A stretch of DNA of 41,323 nt from JBFMDN01 sp040753915 (GTDB taxonomy: Bacteria; Desulfobacterota; Desulfomonilia; Desulfomonilales; Desulfomonilaceae), in contig JBFMDN010000053.1 in the NCBI GenBank assembly GCA_040753915.1, positions 1 through 41,323 of the forward strand, written 5' to 3'. The notes beneath the pieces were generated by a model. The model was not told the origin of the DNA. It ran no database searches and worked only from the letters and a program-made list of their open reading frames with translations. Made by a program: the position numbers and the translations under genes. This document shows, piece after piece, positions 33,548 through 41,323 of the stretch (its first letter is position 1; each line of letters opens with the position of its first letter).

Positions 33548-34981
33548 ATGGCGTTTGACAATCTGCAAGATTTGGTGACTTTCCTTGGGGCCCGTGGCCA
33601 TTTGGCTCGAATACGAGAGAGTGTCAGTCCTCACCTGGAAATCACAGAGGTGACGGATCGCGTCGTAAAAAAAGAAGGACCGGCACTTCTGTTCGAGCGT
33701 CCGGAAGGCTACGACATCCCCGTGTTGACCAATGTCTTTGGCTCGCGGGAAAGGATTAAGTGGATCTTCAATGCGGAAAGCTTGGACAGCCTAGGCGGCC
33801 GATTCAAGGAATTCCTCGATCTGAAGCCCCCAACGGGATTTATTGAGAAGATCAAGCTTCTTCCCAAGCTGAAAGAGCTGGTCTCAGCTTTGCCCAGACA
33901 GGTGAAAGACGCGGCGTGCCAGGAAATCATACGGACGGAAGACGCTGACCTGGGAGAATTGCCGATATTGACCTGCTGGCCCAAAGACGGCGGGAGGTTC
34001 ATTACTCTTCCAGTAGTGATAACGCGCGATCCCGAGAATGGCAGACGAAATGTGGGCATGTACAGAATGCAGATATATGACGGCCGGACAGCCGGCATGC
34101 ATTGGCATGTTCACAAGGGTGGGGCAGCTCATTTTCGGAGGGCCAAGGGGAGGCTTCCGGTTGCAATAGCCCTCGGGCCGGATCCCATCACCACCTACGC
34201 AGCTACAGCCCCACTCCCGGAGGACATAGACGAGCTGCTTCTAGCGGGCTTTCTTAGGCAAAAGCGGGTAGAAGTGGTCAAGTGCATCACATGCGACTTG
34301 GAAGTGCCGGCCGAATCCCAATTTGTCCTCGAAGGCTACGTAGAACCCGGCGAAACGCGGTTGGAAGGACCCTTCGGCGATCACACAGGATTTTATTCTC
34401 CGGCCGATCACTATCCCGTGTTTCATCTGACTGCCATCACCAGGCGGAAAGATCCCTTGTATCCGGCCACCATAGTGGGAAGGCCGCCGATGGAAGACGC
34501 TTATCTGGGCAAGATCACGGAGCGGCTGTTCCTCCCTTTGATCAGAACCCAACTGCCTGAGATTGTTGACATCAATCTGCCCGTGGAAGGGGTCTTTCAC
34601 AACCTTTGTTTCGTGTCCATCGACAAACGGTATCCGGGTCACGCTGCCAAGGTCATGCACGCTCTGTGGGGCCTGGGGCAAATGATGTTTACCAAGATCA
34701 TCGTGGTCTTCGATCGTGAGGTCAACGTCCAAGACACGGGCGAGGTCCTTTTCTATTTGGGTGCAAACGTTGATCCGGGCCGTGACCTGTGCATTGTGAA
34801 GGGGCCTGTGGACGCGCTTGACCACGCGTCGCCGTTACCGCACCTTGGCTCCAAGTTAGGGTTCGACTGCACTCGTACGTGGCCTGAGGAAGGTAGCAGC
34901 AGGGAGTGGCCTGAGATAATCCGGATGGACGACCGGACCAAAACGAGGATCGACGAAATATGGGAGAAGCTGAACCTGTGA
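33548..34981 (+). CDS. UbiD-family decarboxylase (menaquinone biosynthesis, MqnL-like)
   Basis: A 477-aa UbiD-type decarboxylase, expected to use prenylated FMN and to remove the carboxyl group of the naphthoate intermediate. The start is ATG 33548 (MAFDNLQDLVTFLGARG); the frame is open upstream to 33449, but those residues are hydrophobic and unrelated to the family. Features: PVLTNVFGSRERI, NVGMYRMQIYDGRTAGMHWH, ARRAK-like GGAAHFRRAKGRLPVAIALGPD, LEGPFGDHTGFYSP with its acidic residues, and DRTKTRIDEIWEKL at the end. The flavin prenyltransferase (UbiX) it needs is not in the window. It overlaps ubiA by 22 bp. Confidence 0.87.
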   Translation: MAFDNLQDLVTFLGARGHLARIRESVSPHLEITEVTDRVVKKEGPALLFERPEGYDIPVLTNVFGSRERIKWIFNAESLDSLGGRFKEFLDLKPPTGFIEKIKLLPKLKELVSALPRQVKDAACQEIIRTEDADLGELPILTCWPKDGGRFITLPVVITRDPENGRRNVGMYRMQIYDGRTAGMHWHVHKGGAAHFRRAKGRLPVAIALGPDPITTYAATAPLPEDIDELLLAGFLRQKRVEVVKCITCDLEVPAESQFVLEGYVEPGETRLEGPFGDHTGFYSPADHYPVFHLTAITRRKDPLYPATIVGRPPMEDAYLGKITERLFLPLIRTQLPEIVDINLPVEGVFHNLCFVSIDKRYPGHAAKVMHALWGLGQMMFTKIIVVFDREVNVQDTGEVLFYLGANVDPGRDLCIVKGPVDALDHASPLPHLGSKLGFDCTRTWPEEGSSREWPEIIRMDDRTKTRIDEIWEKLNL

Positions 34982-35913
34982 GGACGGGAAAGCAGGAAGA
35001 GCAAAGATTGCGCAAACCAGCTTGGCTAATGGATTGCTCATTTGCCCTGCCACTCCACGTTGATGTCATTGAAACGACCCGTCGACTCCTGTCACTCGTC
35101 AAAGTGGAACATACCCTATTCGGGTTGCCTCTCGCGTTGACTGGCACCATTCTGGCCGCACGAGGACTTCCCAACGCTAGAATCCTCGCTCTTGTTACCA
35201 TAGCTTTCGCGGGAGCGAGGGCTGCGGCCATGGGGTTCAACCGCTTGGCGGACCGTCACCTGGACGCGGCGAACCCTCGCACAGCGGCACGGGAGATCCC
35301 ATCCGGTCTCGTAAAGGCTACCCAAGCCTGGGGACTGGTGACGGTCTCGGCCGCGGTCTTCTTCTCGGCCGCTTGGGCGCTGAATGAGCTCTGTTTTCAT
35401 TTCTCACCCTTGGTCTTGGCTGCACTCCTGGGATATTCGTACACCAAACGCTTCACAACGTGGTGCCACATTCTCCTGGGAATGTGCCTTGGTCTAGCTC
35501 CCGTGGCAGGCTGGCTGGCCGTAACGCCGGAATGGGCGTGGATTCCGGTGGTCCTTGCGTTGGGGGTGGCCTTCTGGGTAGCGGGGTTTGACATCGTGTA
35601 CGCTTGCCAGGATGTGGATTTCGATAGGACCAGCGGGCTTTATTCTTTACCGACCAAGTTAGGGACGCGAGCGGCCTTGCGTCTTGCTGCGGCATTGCAT
35701 GTAGCGGCACTGGGATTTTTTCTCTTGACAGGAGTCCTTGCCTCTCTGAGGTGGCCTTTCTACATCCTGAGCCTCATCACAGCCGGTTTGCTCTTCTGGG
35801 AACATCGCATCGTTCGGCCGGGAGACTTGAGTCGGCTTGATCTCGCGTTTTTCAAGGTGAACTCGATGGTCTCGCTGAGCTTGATCGCGGCGGTCTCATG
35901 CGGGTTGCTGTGA
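34960..35913 (+). CDS. UbiA-family prenyltransferase (MqnP-like)
   Basis: A 317-aa integral membrane prenyltransferase attaching the isoprenoid tail to the naphthoate. Active-site motifs: N94-x3-D98-x3-D102 (NRLADRHLDAANPRT) and the second motif FDIVYACQDVDFD (D211, D218). About eight membrane segments follow from VKVEHTLFGLPLALTGTIL onward. The first 40 residues are polar and unusual for the family, so the real start may lie downstream (for example ATG 35029); ATG 34960 was kept because it overlaps the ubiD gene. Last gene of the plus-strand operon, ending 5 bp from the convergent mqnD. Confidence 0.88.
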   Translation: MGEAEPVRTGKQEEQRLRKPAWLMDCSFALPLHVDVIETTRRLLSLVKVEHTLFGLPLALTGTILAARGLPNARILALVTIAFAGARAAAMGFNRLADRHLDAANPRTAAREIPSGLVKATQAWGLVTVSAAVFFSAAWALNELCFHFSPLVLAALLGYSYTKRFTTWCHILLGMCLGLAPVAGWLAVTPEWAWIPVVLALGVAFWVAGFDIVYACQDVDFDRTSGLYSLPTKLGTRAALRLAAALHVAALGFFLLTGVLASLRWPFYILSLITAGLLFWEHRIVRPGDLSRLDLAFFKVNSMVSLSLIAAVSCGLL

Positions 35914-35918
35914 CAGAA

Positions 35919-36755
35919 TCAAACAGGAACGGCCATCAGAGGACTTGACGACGCAGGTATGAACCTGGCTTCCTCCGCCTTTGAGAACAGCAGGGTAATG
36001 GCAGCGCGGCCCTGCTCCGAAAGGTTCACGCTGAAGGAGTTTACATAGAGCTTGATATGCTGCAGTACCACGTCGCGGTCCATTTCCTGAGCGTGAGACT
36101 GAACATAGCTCATGGTCAGCTCCGGCGAACCCCACGCTTCGAGCAAGGAGGACCGGATGGTCTGATCCACCATCCGAGCTACCTCGAAGCCCAACTCGCG
36201 ACGAACTGCAATACCGCCCAAGGGGACGGGGTGGCCGGTCTCCTGCTCCCACCATGACCCCAGATCCAACAACGGTTCCAGTCCATAGGAGTCCAATGTG
36301 AAGCGACCTTCGTGGATTACCAGGCCGAAGTCAACTTCCCCGCGGGCTACAGCAGGCATGACGTCCGAGAAGACCATTTGCCTGAAATTGGGCCACTTGC
36401 CGAGGTAAAGGCTCAAGAGTAGGGCGGCAGTGGTCAGGCTCCCCGGAGAAGCTACAACCCCGCTCTGTAGTCGGGCCAGAGTCTGACCTGGTCGCCCGAC
36501 AACAAGAGGGCCGCATCCCCAACCCAGAGCAGCCCCGGATGACAAGAGCCCGTAAGAATCCCTGACGTGACCGAGCGCCATGAAGCTGAGCTTGGTGACA
36601 TCGAGTCTTGCTGCCAAAGCCCAGTGATTAAGGGTTTCAACGTCGGCAAGCACAGGCTCGAGAATCAATGGGGATGCGAGGCGACCCTCTGCCAGCGCAG
36701 CCATGATGAATGTGTCATTCGGGCATGGGGAGTAGCCTATTTTGAGCGCGATCAA
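35919..36755 (-). CDS. mqnD: 1,4-dihydroxy-6-naphthoate synthase (MqnD)
   Basis: A 278-aa periplasmic-binding-fold enzyme acting in the cytoplasm, converting cyclic dehypoxanthine futalosine to 1,4-dihydroxy-6-naphthoate. Features: IGYSPCPNDTFIMAAL at the start, DVTKLSFMALGHV, GWGCGPLVVGR, DFGLVIHEGRFT with the catalytic-region His, and PLGGIAVRREL. Its ATG lies about 4 bp inside the 3' end of the futalosine hydrolase gene, so the two are coupled. Convergent with ubiA, with only 5 bp between the stops and no terminator visible. Confidence 0.93.
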   Translation of the reverse strand: MIALKIGYSPCPNDTFIMAALAEGRLASPLILEPVLADVETLNHWALAARLDVTKLSFMALGHVRDSYGLLSSGAALGWGCGPLVVGRPGQTLARLQSGVVASPGSLTTAALLLSLYLGKWPNFRQMVFSDVMPAVARGEVDFGLVIHEGRFTLDSYGLEPLLDLGSWWEQETGHPVPLGGIAVRRELGFEVARMVDQTIRSSLLEAWGSPELTMSYVQSHAQEMDRDVVLQHIKLYVNSFSVNLSEQGRAAITLLFSKAEEARFIPASSSPLMAVPV

Positions 36756-37447
36756 AGCTGCCTCCGCAAATAATTCAATACAACGGACTGGGCTCGCTGG
36801 TTCGCGAGGTCCAAATTCCAGGCTGACTTGTCTCTCACTCCGGCATGGTTGCTCACACCTCTGACTTCTGCCACCGTGATTCCGAACCTCTCTCCCGCGA
36901 GTGCGAGCGCGTACCCTTCCATGTTTTCTACTAAGGCCCCGAATCGACTAGCTCTGGCCAGGGCATGAGACTGACTGCTCGATACTCCGGCCACGCTGAG
37001 AAACGCGCCACGAGAAATTCTGAATGACTTGTCCGTGGCTTCAGCCATCGATTTGCTTAGATCCTCGGCCAGGGATATAGTCTGGTTCAGCCCAGGAATG
37101 TTCAAGGATTCGCTTTCGCCCACGCCTTCTCCAACGCAAATGCCGAGCTCCGCCAGCGTCTCGGACGATGCCACCGCAACATCGCCAACATCCAGGCCCG
37201 ACCCCGGCAATGCGCCGGCTGAGCCGATCATGATTACTCGGTCAACCTTGATTTGGGCCAAGAGACTACCCAGTGTGACAGCGGCTGACACTATGCCCAC
37301 TCCGACCACCCCGAGATATATCGGCAGTCGGCTCAGGTTTCCGCTGTACCAAGCACCCCCGAAGGAGGGGCGATCCAAACGAGCGGCCAGCTCCTCCTTT
37401 ATCCTGGCCAACTCGTCCTCCGTGGCTGCCACTATGCACGTAACCAT
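36752..37447 (-). CDS. mqnB: Futalosine hydrolase (MqnB)
   Basis: A 231-aa nucleosidase of the phosphorylase/hydrolase family that removes hypoxanthine from futalosine. The start is ATG 37447 (MVTCIVAATEDEL), overlapping the TetR stop as TGATG; the longer frame to 37504 is inside the tetR gene. Features: VGVGIVSAAVTLGSLL, VIMIGSAGALPGSGLDVGDV, VENMEGYALALA with the acidic base-binding pair, and EVRGVSNHAG near the end. With mqnX on the other strand it completes the deaminate-then-hydrolyse branch. Confidence 0.9.
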   Translation of the reverse strand: MVTCIVAATEDELARIKEELAARLDRPSFGGAWYSGNLSRLPIYLGVVGVGIVSAAVTLGSLLAQIKVDRVIMIGSAGALPGSGLDVGDVAVASSETLAELGICVGEGVGESESLNIPGLNQTISLAEDLSKSMAEATDKSFRISRGAFLSVAGVSSSQSHALARASRFGALVENMEGYALALAGERFGITVAEVRGVSNHAGVRDKSAWNLDLANQRAQSVVLNYLRRQL

Positions 37448-38097
37448 CACGCACCGGGGCCGGCCAGACCCGTCCTCAACATCCGGACCACTCTCTTGGC
37501 CCAACGCCTGACCTCATCGTCCGAGGCTCTGTAGAGCCCGAGGCCCGCGTCCAGGTGTTGCACCCCATATACCTGGAGAAAGCGCTCCAAGACGGCTTCT
37601 ATTACGAAAGCGGCCTCTCTGACATCCAAATCCGCATGGACTTCGCCTCTGGCCTTTGCCACTTCAAGGAACTCCGTCAGGTACTCTATGGATGACTGGC
37701 GTATAGATTTGATGAGCGAATTGCGATCAGGCAGGCCGTTTTCGAAAAGCACTCGCAGGTAGATTTTGAACACTCGTGGGTGAGATCGAATGAACGCTAC
37801 TCCCGCAAGCAGTGACTTTTCTAGGCGAGTGAAGAGGTCGTCAGCAGAAGTCTCGTCTCTGACTGCTTTCAGATAATCTCTGACCGTATCCAGGGCCCGC
37901 TCGAAAACGAAGTGAAACAGCCCGCGCTTGTCTGAAAAATAATTGAAAAGGGAGCCCTTGGATATCCCGACCCTCTTGACTATAGCGTTCAGCGAAGCAC
38001 CGGCGTATCCCTCTTCCGCGAATTCTGTCAGAGCGGCTGAAAGTATGCGCTGCTGCTTGCGACCATCAAGCCCCCGAAACGTGGTTGAAACTACCAC
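37447..38097 (-). CDS. TetR family transcriptional regulator
   Basis: A 216-aa TetR protein. N-terminal HTH: ILSAALTEFAEEGYAGASLN, AIVKRVGISKGSLFNYFSDK, then RGLFHFVFERAL. The C-terminal helical domain would bind a small ligand, perhaps a fatty acid, quinone or intermediate. First gene of the minus-strand operon tetR-mqnB-mqnD, coupled to mqnB by TGATG. The two TGACC-N4-GGTCA sites at the mqnE promoter have the symmetry and size expected for a TetR protein; no copy was found before tetR itself. AGGAGG-like CAGGAGGGCTCA precedes its ATG. Confidence 0.85.
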   Translation of the reverse strand: MVVSTTFRGLDGRKQQRILSAALTEFAEEGYAGASLNAIVKRVGISKGSLFNYFSDKRGLFHFVFERALDTVRDYLKAVRDETSADDLFTRLEKSLLAGVAFIRSHPRVFKIYLRVLFENGLPDRNSLIKSIRQSSIEYLTEFLEVAKARGEVHADLDVREAAFVIEAVLERFLQVYGVQHLDAGLGLYRASDDEVRRWAKRVVRMLRTGLAGPGA

Positions 38098-38392
38098 TGA
38101 GCCCTCCTGGCTAATTCCGATTCAATCTTACGTGCTGAACGGTAGCCTGTCAACTCAATCCAAGTGCCAGAATCCACGGTCTCGTTAATCATGGTGGTCG
38201 GGTTTGCTTTTCGGGGTCCCTCCACCGGGATTATCGGATAGTTGTTAAGGGCAGGACAGAGTGACAGGCGGTACGATTGAAGACAGGGTATGTGTTTCCC
38301 CCTGATTCGGGCCTGTTTCTGAGCGAGCTATCCCCCCGGCTCGCCTCAGCCCCCTCCAAGTGCCACCTTCCTCTCCCCCCTCATTATTGTAA

Positions 38393-38575
38393 TTACGGTA
38401 CGTTACTATTGTCGCGGTGAGCGATTACCTTGATTCTGATGGTCTCTTCGGGAAGCCGAGCAAACCCGTCGGGCGCTGCGAAGCTAATGTTGCCGTTTTC
38501 CAAAGAAATTGTTCCTGCGTATGACGACGATGCGAGAGTCAGAAAGACCCTCAACGCCATGATAGCCTTCTTCAT
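38393..38575 (-). pseudogene. Truncated secreted protein (signal peptide plus about 40 residues)
   Basis: Starts at ATG 38575 after AAAAGGAG. Signal peptide MKKAIMALRVFLTLASSSYA, then GTISLENGNISFAAPDGFAR and LPEETIRIKVIAH before an early stop. The stop lies in AACGTACCGTAATTAC, which resembles the core of the dispersed palindromic repeats (TACGGTTACGTAT). The gene therefore looks cut short by a repeat insertion; the family is not recognised. It is downstream of the caspase-like gene on the same strand. Confidence 0.45.
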
Positions 38576-38739
38576 GATTCAGTAACTCCTTTTGTATCAC
38601 GCTCTTCTCAACTTCGGTCGGAATCGCGCTTTGCTCTTGATCTTTGGTGGGTTCGCTATCGGTAACCTGCCTGCGGATGGTTAGTCAGCCAACGCATAGA
38701 CAGGTAGCTCCAATGGGATCAACGATCGAGCCCATACTA

Positions 38740-40179
38740 CTACGGATCGTGCTTGAATCTGAGCCTGACGAAGCCATCCAAGCCGGCTACCTTAATCTTG
38801 CTTTCCATTTCCTCGAAGAGTTTCTCCTTGTTTTCATAGGCAGGGCTATCTTTGACGGGCACTACATAATCCGCAAATCCCATGAGGTTGATCTCGCGTT
38901 CGATTGCCTCGGCCACTCCCTGACCTTCAGCCCCTTGCCTAGCCTTCTCTCCGAGCTTTACCAGGTGTTCATACAACTCTTCCAGCTTGGGGTTCCTTTC
39001 CCTGCTCGCTACGAAATAGACCGTTTCGTAACCGGGATTATGATCCAGCACATACCAATGCTTCCCACCTTTGGACGGAAGCCACACCTTTTCCCCGGCT
39101 TTGACCTCGCCTGATCCTTCGGTCAGTTTCGGGTTCGGAAACAGCCTTCCCACCTGTCCGGCGCTGTCCCACCAAAAGATGTGCACAAAACAATCCATGT
39201 TTGCCTTGAACGCAATAGCCACGTGCTGTCCAGACTTCAGTTGAGATTCATCGGTGAGTGGCTTCACCAGATTGTCTTCAGTCTCATAAAAGAATCTCAC
39301 GTCAACTTCCAACTTGTCGCTATACGTTGGGCAACTGTAGATCGTCGTGCTCGCGGTTTCGCCTGTAGCTGGAAATAGTTGAGGTTCCTGAGCGTTATTC
39401 GTCTCTCTTACTACGTTTGCAAAGACATAATCGTAAAGTTCCTTTATAGTTATATGCCCGTCTCCCGAAGTATCCGCCGCACCCCGCAGGCCCTTGGTCA
39501 CAAAGAAGTTAAAGACATTCATGCCGAACTTCTTGTCCACCCAAGCGACCTGATCGTTCCTTGCTGCTGACATGCCGAAACGCCCTTTGAGTTCACCGAA
39601 AAAGTCGAAGAAGGCGTCTGGTCCTCGCCCACGGGCCAGCCCCGCGAGAAAGCCTCCGGAAAAGCATGATCCGGTCAGGAGCAGCAAACGCTCCGAAGGT
39701 ATTGCTTTGAAAATGCGCTTGTCGCTTACACACACACCCGTTTTTGACAAGGCTCCAGTTGCGTCGTACGGACAGAAGTAGTATTGATCCGGAGTACTGG
39801 GATCCAGCCCTCCGTGGCCGTCCAGGAAGATGAGCACTACATCATTCTTTCGGGCCTTGGTTAATTCCGTCTTCAAAACCTTCTCAATATTCTCCTTGGT
39901 GGCTTTCTCATCGGTCAGTAAAGCGACTTTGGCGTTGCCGAAGAGATTCCTTCGCTCCACGAGGAAGTCATAGAGCTCGGTTGTGCCCTGGATAGAGAGT
40001 CGATTGTTACTGGGATCTTTGTATTTCTGAACACCTACCACAAGAGCGTAAAGGTCTGCTTTTCTTGTTTGCTGCCCTAACGCCTCAGGCGCTCCGGTGA
40101 GCACCCCTGAGCCGCAAAGAACGACGAGAATCGCCAATGCCGCAAGCTTGTGGTCGCGGGTACGCATAGGCTGCATCAT
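38740..40179 (-). CDS. Exported caspase-like (C14) peptidase with EF-hand loop and DUF4384-like domain
   Basis: A 479-aa protein starting at ATG 40179 (MMQPMRTRDHK) after AAGGGGGAT; the frame is open to 40305, but the extra sequence lies upstream of this ribosome site. A signal peptide (LAALAILVVLCGSGVLTGAPEALG) exports it. The caspase fold has the catalytic dyad His122 (FLDGHGG) and Cys172 (LTGSCFSGG). Residues 236-247 (DTSGDGHITIKE) are a canonical calcium EF-hand loop, suggesting Ca2+ control. The C-terminal part (about 295-430, VDVRFFYETEDNLV ... CFVHIFWWDSAGQVGRLFPN) matches DUF4384-type domains. It follows an ankyrin-repeat gene. Confidence 0.85.
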   Translation of the reverse strand: MMQPMRTRDHKLAALAILVVLCGSGVLTGAPEALGQQTRKADLYALVVGVQKYKDPSNNRLSIQGTTELYDFLVERRNLFGNAKVALLTDEKATKENIEKVLKTELTKARKNDVVLIFLDGHGGLDPSTPDQYYFCPYDATGALSKTGVCVSDKRIFKAIPSERLLLLTGSCFSGGFLAGLARGRGPDAFFDFFGELKGRFGMSAARNDQVAWVDKKFGMNVFNFFVTKGLRGAADTSGDGHITIKELYDYVFANVVRETNNAQEPQLFPATGETASTTIYSCPTYSDKLEVDVRFFYETEDNLVKPLTDESQLKSGQHVAIAFKANMDCFVHIFWWDSAGQVGRLFPNPKLTEGSGEVKAGEKVWLPSKGGKHWYVLDHNPGYETVYFVASRERNPKLEELYEHLVKLGEKARQGAEGQGVAEAIEREINLMGFADYVVPVKDSPAYENKEKLFEEMESKIKVAGLDGFVRLRFKHDP

Positions 40180-40301
40180 CGCATCCCCCTTTCTTACTGA
40201 CAACCCATATGATGGATAATCCACATTGGTGTTCCAATGAGGGCACCACACAGGCAGTGCCCAGCAAATCTTCTGCCTCGGCTTCCGTGATGCAACTCGT
40301 G

Positions 40302-41195
40302 TCATCTGGCTCCACTCTTTCTGAGAAGCTTCACGATTTCCGTGTTGCCCTTTCTTGTGGCAACGCTTAATGCGGTCCCGCCCTTTTTGGACTGGATGTT
40401 GACATTCGCTTTTTTCTCCAAGAGGAGCTTCACGACCGGTACATGGTTATTGTGGCAGGCAATCATGAGCGGAGTCGCACCAAATTCATCGTCAGCGCTA
40501 TCGATATCAGCGCCGCGCTCGAGGAGAAGCTTGGCCACGGCAACGGACCCAACTTCCGATGCCATGCAAAGGGCAGTTCTCCCGTTTTTGGGAAACCTGG
40601 CGTTCACATCGGCGCCCTTGTCCAACAGCATCTCTGCAGCCTTCACGCGACCCATTACGCTGGCCTTCATCAATGCAGTCATCCCGTTCTTGCTGGCAAC
40701 GTTCACTTGAGCTCCATGTTTCAGAAGGATCTCCACAAGCCTATCCTGCGATGGATCCGCAGAAACTGCTTCCAGCAGAGCGGTGTTGCCACTTTCTTCC
40801 TCCTTGGCATCCATTTGCGCCCCGCCTTTAAGAAGGAATTCGAGAACATCAGGCCTATTCTTCTTAGCAGCAATCCAGGTTGGCGGCACGTCCTTCCAGT
40901 TCTTCACGTCAGCCCCTGCCTTTACAAGCATTTGTACAGCCTCTAAGGGAGCGGACGCACAGCAGGCAATTAAAGGGTGACCGCCACTGGGGTTCGCGTC
41001 GGCGCCGAGCGTCAAGAATAACCTTACCATCTCAGGGTTTCCTGATCGGCAGGCCGCGGGCAGATGTTTCAAGATGAACAACTGGTCGTCTCGCGACACA
41101 GTGTCATAGAGGAGTTTCCGAAAGATCTCGGGCTCCCAGTACGTTATTGTGTCATTCAGGTAGGATTGATCCGGCTTCTTCAGTTTACCCAGCAA
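40302..41195 (-). CDS. Ankyrin-repeat protein
   Basis: A 297-aa protein with seven or so ankyrin repeats (for example GNTALLEAVSADPSQDRLVE, GMTALMKASVMGRVKAAEML, GRTALCMASEVGSVAVAKLL, GATPLMIACHNNHVPVVKLL, GTALSVATRKGNTEIVKLL). Ankyrin repeats bind protein partners; the obvious candidate is the caspase-like peptidase encoded next. The start is poor: TTG 41195 with no Shine-Dalgarno, closed upstream by TAA. A frame beginning ATGCCGGTTACTATATTTGC runs just upstream in another phase, so a frameshift at the 5' end is possible. No signal peptide is visible as given. Confidence 0.8.
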   Translation of the reverse strand: MLGKLKKPDQSYLNDTITYWEPEIFRKLLYDTVSRDDQLFILKHLPAACRSGNPEMVRLFLTLGADANPSGGHPLIACCASAPLEAVQMLVKAGADVKNWKDVPPTWIAAKKNRPDVLEFLLKGGAQMDAKEEESGNTALLEAVSADPSQDRLVEILLKHGAQVNVASKNGMTALMKASVMGRVKAAEMLLDKGADVNARFPKNGRTALCMASEVGSVAVAKLLLERGADIDSADDEFGATPLMIACHNNHVPVVKLLLEKKANVNIQSKKGGTALSVATRKGNTEIVKLLRKSGAR

Positions 41196-41249
41196 ATATA
41201 GTAACCGGCATAGGCATTAACGCCTAAGCGAAGTAAGGAACTAGGGTTC

Positions 41250-41272
41250 TCAGGGAAGCAGGATTTCCCTGA
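41250..41272. terminator. Hairpin near the right edge
   Basis: TCAGGGAA-GCAGGAT-TTCCCTGA, a perfect 8-bp stem followed by AAAACGG on plus (no T-run). It could be a bidirectional terminator for a gene beyond the window or part of the ankyrin gene leader. Confidence 0.35.
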
Positions 41273-41323
41273 AAACGGTTGAATCTCCGGAACAGGCTGT
41301 CCTTGAGGTCCGTCAAAAGCCCG

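Noticed and set aside
1..41323. tRNA, rRNA, integrase attachment sites or a prophage
   Set aside because: No cloverleaf, rRNA core sequence, integrase or structural phage gene was recognised by reading both strands; a tRNA scan would be decisive.

Overview
The window is a draft piece of a bacterial chromosome: moderately GC-rich, densely packed, with one run of exactly 100 N. It carries a complete futalosine menaquinone pathway, a sigma54 activator, a fused ferredoxin-nitroreductase, many stand-alone signalling proteins and several families of short palindromic repeats. That combination suggests a Desulfobacterota ('deltaproteobacterial') anaerobe. This placement is inferred from gene content only; there is no rRNA or tRNA here to test it.

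Layout. (1) 58-4107: a large AAA/GAF/histidine-kinase hybrid broken at its 5' end. (2) 4104-8205, minus strand: a compact cluster reading class I isoprenoid-synthase-like enzyme -> radical SAM enzyme with C-terminal cysteines -> Nif11-type precursor peptide -> B12-type radical SAM enzyme. It looks like a RiPP (ribosomally made, modified peptide) locus with an unusual prenyl-type enzyme and is the best candidate for an undescribed system. (3) 8293-13920, same strand and directly upstream: small ORF -> sigma factor -> membrane anti-sigma factor with two zinc motifs -> exported TPR-CHAT protease. The CHAT gene contains an in-frame 93-bp tandem repeat that caused the assembly gap. (4) 14209-17932, minus: a periplasmic binding protein coupled to a membrane-anchored PAS-sigma54 activator, whose gene is split by a one-base frameshift. 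(5) 18271-18700: nested inverted repeats. (6) 18887-23039: a truncated ferredoxin-nitroreductase, an acyl-CoA ligase, an Rrf2 regulator, a 3' remnant of cysteine synthase and a transsulfuration PLP enzyme. (7) 23324-25414: three toxin-antitoxin modules (VapBC, HicBA and an unnamed pair), the last two carrying frameshifts or truncation. (8) 25531-28702: a chagasin-like cysteine-protease inhibitor and a chemotaxis receptor whose end is overwritten by an inverted-repeat element. (9) 29019-38097: the menaquinone cluster, mqnE-mqnC-mqnX-mqnA-ubiD-ubiA on plus facing tetR-mqnB-mqnD on minus, with two copies of a TGACC-N4-GGTCA operator at the mqnE promoter. (10) 38393-41195, minus: ankyrin protein -> caspase-like peptidase with an EF-hand loop -> truncated secreted protein.

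How the genes work together. The mqn block should convert chorismate to 1,4-dihydroxy-6-naphthoate and on to the prenylated quinone precursor. MqnX plus MqnB form the deaminase/hydrolase branch, and UbiD/UbiA handle the late steps. The sigma/anti-sigma/CHAT operon and the caspase/ankyrin pair are two separate caspase-fold protease systems. The RiPP-like cluster lies immediately downstream of the CHAT operon in the same direction, so the two may be co-expressed.

The window also shows decay or base-level assembly error: at least three one-base homopolymer-type frameshifts, three truncated genes, and repeat elements supplying stop codons to neighbouring genes.
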